A DNA stretch of 8,804 nucleotides from Streptomyces griseus (GTDB lineage Bacteria; Bacteroidota; Bacteroidia; Chitinophagales; Chitinophagaceae). The notes beneath the pieces were generated by a model, which worked only from the letters and a program-made list of their open reading frames with translations, did not search any database and was not told where the DNA came from. Positions 6,485-8,804 of this stretch are shown here, piece by piece; position 1 is the stretch's first letter; the number at the start of each line of letters is the position of its first letter. The position numbers and the translations under genes were made by a program. The stretch lies in assembly GCA_943323705.2 (NCBI GenBank), contig CALPIT020000099.1, positions 1 to 8,804 on the forward strand, in the 5' to 3' direction.

Positions 6485-6494
6485 GCAAATGTAA
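6485..6494 (-). promoter_or_regulatory. -7 promoter element of the E2 gene
   Basis: On the minus strand TTACATTTGC exactly contains TAnnTTTG and lies 30 bases upstream of the E2 start codon. No clear -33 TTG is found at the usual spacing. Confidence 0.6.
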
Positions 6495-6518
6495 GTAAAA
6501 AGGCTTAGTTGAACGGAT

Positions 6519-6540
6519 GCAATTGCTATTTTTCAATTGC
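6519..6540. promoter_or_regulatory. Inverted repeat upstream of the E2 promoter
   Basis: GCAATTG (6519-6525) and CAATTGC (6534-6540) pair perfectly around an eight-base T-rich loop. The element lies about 25 bases upstream of the E2 -7 element, where an operator or activator site could sit. It could also be a weak hairpin at the end of the cinA transcript. Nothing else is firm in the 199-base gap, apart from ATCAGAAA/TTTCTGAT arms at 6573-6580 and 6622-6629. Confidence 0.35.
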
Positions 6541-6653
6541 GGATTTGAAAATTTCTAGAAACAATGGTCAATATCAGAAAGTACTTTTTTTACCGTCTGT
6601 TTTCTTTGTCAATTGTCAATATTTCTGATTTATTATTTGAATATTTCAATCGG

Positions 6654-7904
6654 TTATTTATTTTCCAATATAAACAATCTCATCAAATTCAATGCGTTCA
6701 TGGCTGTAAGTTGAATGTTTTTTTGCCGGTCGAATCTAAAATGAAATACTTTGGTAACTATTTTAGCATCGTTGGCAACAGCCACCCACACGGTTCCAAC
6801 AGGCTTTTCGGGTGTGCCACCACCAGGGCCCATGATTCCAGAAACAGCAATAACATAATCAGTGTTCATTTTTTGCAAAAGTCCGGTGGCCATTTCTTTT
6901 ACCACTTCTTCACTCACCGCGCCGTAGTTTATCAGGGTTTCATTTTTTACACCAAGCAATTTTTCTTTTGCTTTATAAGAATAAGTAACCATGCTACCAT
7001 CGAAATAGGCAGAAGAACCTGGAATACTGGTAAGCAGATGAGCCATATAGCCACCGGTACAACTTTCTGCTGTTGAAATGGTTTTATTGTTTTCCAATAG
7101 CAATTGACCAACAACTTTTTCCATTGGAATATCTTCATTGGTAACCAGGAATTCTTTTACTTCCTCCTGTAATTGTTGAAACAAATTTTCGATTTCTCTT
7201 TCCGTATTTTCTTTATTCGTTCCTATAGAAGTAAGTCTGAGTCGGACAATCCCATAATTGGGCAGGTAGGCCAGTTTGATATGGGCAGGCAGTGCATTTT
7301 CAAAATTTTGAATTTTATCCGCCAAAGATGATTCTCCAATACCATATGTTACCAACGTTCGATGAGATATAAATGGTAATGTAAATATTTTCGAAAGTTC
7401 GGGAATGATGTTGTCTTCCATCAGCCCTTTCATTTCATGAGGAACACCAGGCATGCTCACAAATATTTTTTTATCTTTTTCGAACCACATGCAAGGGGCT
7501 GTGCCTCTTGTATTAACTATCACTTTGCAGGTGTCAGGCACTTCGGCTTGCTTGCGGTTTCTTTCTGTAACAGGACGTTTATGTATGTTCTCAAAAATAT
7601 GAATGACATTATCAAGTGCTTCCTGACTGACAATCATTTTTCCATTGAAATATTCGCAAAGTAGAGGTTTGGTGATGTCATCAGCGGTTGGTCCCAATCC
7701 ACCAGTAATTAAAATAACATCTGCATTTTCGGATTCTTCGTCAAGGGCTTTCCAGATTTCATTCCAATCATCGCCAACGGCCACTCTTCTGTTTACTTTA
7801 ATTCCAGACTTATTTAATTCTTGAGCCATCCACGCACTGTTGGTATCAATAACTTGGCCGATTAGCAATTCATCTCCGATAGTAATGATGGAAACCTTTA
7901 TCAT
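6654..7904 (-). CDS. cinA: CinA family protein (NMN deamidase / ADP-ribose pyrophosphatase type)
   Basis: This 416-residue full-length two-domain CinA is cytoplasmic. Residues 1-170 are the MoCF/COG1058 domain, with IITIGDELLIGQ at the start, ITGGLGPTADD at 66-76 and MPGVPHEM at 151-158. In characterised relatives this domain hydrolyses ADP-ribose. Residues about 262-416 are the CinA C-terminal (PncC) domain, with STAESCTGG at 277-285 and SGIMGPGGGTPEKPVGTVW at 355-373, which deamidates nicotinamide mononucleotide in the pyridine nucleotide salvage cycle. The name comes from competence and DNA-damage induction in Gram-positive bacteria, which need not apply here. All motifs are intact. It is divergent from the 8029 gene and has a promoter at 7909-7938. 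The E2 gene follows on the same strand after 199 bases. Confidence 0.95.
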   Translation of the reverse strand: MIKVSIITIGDELLIGQVIDTNSAWMAQELNKSGIKVNRRVAVGDDWNEIWKALDEESENADVILITGGLGPTADDITKPLLCEYFNGKMIVSQEALDNVIHIFENIHKRPVTERNRKQAEVPDTCKVIVNTRGTAPCMWFEKDKKIFVSMPGVPHEMKGLMEDNIIPELSKIFTLPFISHRTLVTYGIGESSLADKIQNFENALPAHIKLAYLPNYGIVRLRLTSIGTNKENTEREIENLFQQLQEEVKEFLVTNEDIPMEKVVGQLLLENNKTISTAESCTGGYMAHLLTSIPGSSAYFDGSMVTYSYKAKEKLLGVKNETLINYGAVSEEVVKEMATGLLQKMNTDYVIAVSGIMGPGGGTPEKPVGTVWVAVANDAKIVTKVFHFRFDRQKNIQLTAMNALNLMRLFILENK

Positions 7905-7908
7905 GATT

Positions 7909-7938
7909 CAAAATTAATTCAATTGAGTTTGGTTCAAT
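7909..7938 (-). promoter_or_regulatory. Promoter of cinA
   Basis: On the minus strand ATTG (plus 7935-7938) is followed after 18 bases by TAATTTTG (plus 7909-7916), an exact TAnnTTTG element. The start codon is only four bases beyond, so the transcript would be nearly leaderless. Confidence 0.6.
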
Positions 7939-8002
7939 TAGAAATTCCAAAACAAAATTTCGGAGAATTTGTTTTAACTGAATAATGAATCAATTGAATT
8001 AA
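7914..8002. repeat. 13-bp inverted repeat flanking the cinA/8029 divergent region
   Basis: TTAATTCAATTGA at 7914-7926 and TCAATTGAATTAA at 7990-8002 are exact reverse complements, 63 bases apart. Each arm overlaps the start of a -7 element, one for cinA and one for the plus-strand gene, so the two promoters mirror each other. A third partial copy, TTCAATTAG, lies between them at 7934-7942. Confidence 0.55.
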
Positions 8003-8008
8003 ATTCGC
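7999..8008 (+). promoter_or_regulatory. -7 promoter element of the 8029 gene
   Basis: TTAAATTCGC is a TAnnTTTG variant of the same form as the elements at 1129 and 4171. It lies 20 bases before the ATG. A -33 element is not clear at normal spacing. Confidence 0.5.
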
Positions 8009-8028
8009 CACACAAATAAAAAATTGAT

Positions 8029-8463
8029 ATGCAACAACAAGATTTTAAAAACCATTCCCGCATTGCTCCAGCAGCTTATTATTCGGGTATACTTTTGGGA
8101 CTCATCGTATTTATAGTTTCATTGATTTGCTTTACATGTATGAGCACAAACAACAGTAGCATGATATTGCCATTGCTTTTTGCCTTTACAGGGATAAGTT
8201 TGATTTTTTTAGGTTATTATGCACGAATGTTTGCATTAAAAGCACAAGACCGAGCCATTAGAGCAGAAGAAAATCTTCGTCATTTTGCCTTGACCGGAAA
8301 ATTGCACGATAGCAAACTTAGTTTATCACAAATCATAGCCTTAAGATTCGCTTCAGATGATGAATTTATAGGCTTAGCTAAAAAAGCAGTTGATGAGAAA
8401 TTATCTGCTAAGCAAATTAAACAGCAAATCAAAAATTGGAGAGGGGATTATTGGAGGGTGTAA
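8029..8463 (+). CDS. DUF6526-like membrane protein of unknown function
   Basis: This 144-residue inner-membrane protein has two hydrophobic segments at about 18-38 (YSGILLGLIVFIVSLICFTC) and 46-65 (ILPLLFAFTGISLIFLGYYA). They form a short hairpin, followed by a roughly 75-residue charged cytoplasmic tail. The tail contains ALKAQDRAIRAEENLRHFALTG, then LSLSQIIALRFASDDEF and finally KQIKQQIKNWRGDYWRV. This order (QDRxIRxEExLR, then QIxALRFASDxE, then IKNWRxDYxRV) resembles what I remember of the DUF6526 family in Bacteroidota, whose function is unknown. The C-terminus looks intact even though a 26-bp tandem array begins at the base after the stop codon. The start is supported by the promoter at 7999-8008. 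Transcription would run into the array unless it ends there. Confidence 0.82.
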   Translation: MQQQDFKNHSRIAPAAYYSGILLGLIVFIVSLICFTCMSTNNSSMILPLLFAFTGISLIFLGYYARMFALKAQDRAIRAEENLRHFALTGKLHDSKLSLSQIIALRFASDDEFIGLAKKAVDEKLSAKQIKQQIKNWRGDYWRV

Positions 8464-8721
8464 CGCTACGCTGGTGTAACGGTTTAAATCGCTACGCTGG
8501 TTTAAGGGTTTAAATCACTACGTTGGTTTGACGGTTTAAATCGCTTCGCTGGTTTAAGGGTATAAATCACTACGTTGGTTTGACGGTTTAAATCGCTTCG
8601 CTGGTTTAAGGGTATAAATCACTACGTTGGTTTAAGGGTTTAAAACGCTACGCTGGTTTAACGGTTTAAATCACTACGTTGGTTTAACGATTTAAATCGC
8701 TTCGCTAGTTGAATGTTAACC
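8464..8721. repeat. 26-bp tandem repeat array, nine full units plus a partial one
   Basis: Nine uninterrupted 26-base units run from 8464 to 8697, and a decaying tenth starts at 8698. Each unit reads CGCTACGCTGG or a variant, then TTTAACGG-like bases, then TTTAAAT. Three head types occur: CGCTACGCT (units 1, 2, 8), CGCTTCGCT (4, 6, 10) and CACTACGTT (3, 5, 7, 9). From unit 3 onward CACTACGTT units alternate strictly with the others. Units 3-4 (8516-8567) and 5-6 (8568-8619) are identical over 52 bases. The period is not a multiple of three and the units carry TAA stops, so the array is not coding. There are no spacers, so it is not CRISPR. Confidence 0.93.
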
Positions 8722-8751
8722 ATTAAACCATTAAACCGTTAAACCTCCAAA
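8720..8751. repeat. 8-bp degenerate tandem repeat linking two arrays
   Basis: CCATTAAA, CCATTAAA, CCGTTAAA and CCTCCAAA follow head to tail and lead directly into the CCCCAAA run. On the plus strand these are A/C-rich, the reverse complement of the GGTTTAA words in the 26-bp units. Confidence 0.8.
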
Positions 8752-8804
8752 CCCCAAACCCCAAACCCCAAACCCCAAACCCCAAACCCCAAACCCCAAA
8801 CCCC
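8749..8804. repeat. AAACCCC heptamer tandem repeat running off the window edge
   Basis: Eight perfect copies of AAACCCC fill 8749-8804 and the window ends exactly on a unit boundary, so the true length is unknown. The minus strand reads GGGGTTT in series, giving eight G-tracts of four with TTT loops, a strong G-quadruplex pattern. Perfect short repeats of this kind can change copy number by slippage. Confidence 0.95.

Noticed and set aside
6564..7076. 170-residue plus-strand open frame
   Set aside because: It lies mostly antisense to the conserved C-terminal domain of cinA and shows no family features.
8464..8804. CRISPR array
   Set aside because: The 26-base units are contiguous with no unique spacers, and no cas gene is present in the window.
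8749..8804. Eukaryotic telomere or linear-replicon end
   Set aside because: The genes are clearly bacterial, bacterial linear ends do not use such repeats as far as I know, and the window edge alone does not show a DNA end.

Overview
This window looks like chromosomal DNA from a member of the Bacteroidota, probably near the Chitinophagaceae. The base composition is AT-rich. The promoters carry the phylum's -7 element (TAnnTTTG type) and the genes lack Shine-Dalgarno sequences. Several products are short-signal lipoproteins, and several proteins resemble families I know mainly from this phylum (a DUF6526-like membrane protein and a conserved 180-residue protein with a GxGTRxxH start). The taxonomic call is inference, because there is no rRNA or other marker gene here.

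Layout: (1) 1-1072, minus, the 5' part of a secreted GH31 glycosidase cut by the window edge. (2) 1145-3235, plus: a small secreted protein of unknown function, a lipoprotein fusing a rhodanese to a thioredoxin, and a conserved cytoplasmic protein of unknown function. (3) 3232-4017, minus: a lipoprotein with a C-terminal META/HslJ-like domain, whose stop codon overlaps that of the gene before it. (4) 4216-4857, plus: a Prx6-type peroxiredoxin, preceded by two perfect palindromes. (5) 4858-5140: a convergent intergenic mosaic of short repeats bounded by two hairpins. (6) 5141-6454 and 6654-7904, minus: a lipoyl-dependent 2-oxo acid dehydrogenase E2 subunit and CinA. (7) 8029-8463, plus: the DUF6526-like protein. 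(8) 8464-8804: a gene-free stretch made entirely of tandem repeats and running to the window edge.

The genes are ordinary housekeeping or envelope functions and do not form one pathway. Two have thiol-redox roles (the rhodanese-thioredoxin lipoprotein and the peroxiredoxin), but they lie on separate transcription units. I see no defence system, mobile element, RNA gene or CRISPR array.

The most interesting material is non-coding. The 26-bp array at 8464-8721 has alternating unit types that differ by a paired G-C to A-T change, preserving a small dyad in every unit. It then switches strand orientation and grades into a perfect AAACCCC heptamer run with strong G-quadruplex potential on the minus strand. 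The palindromes at 4032-4087 and the mirrored promoters at 7909-8008 are the other signals worth checking.
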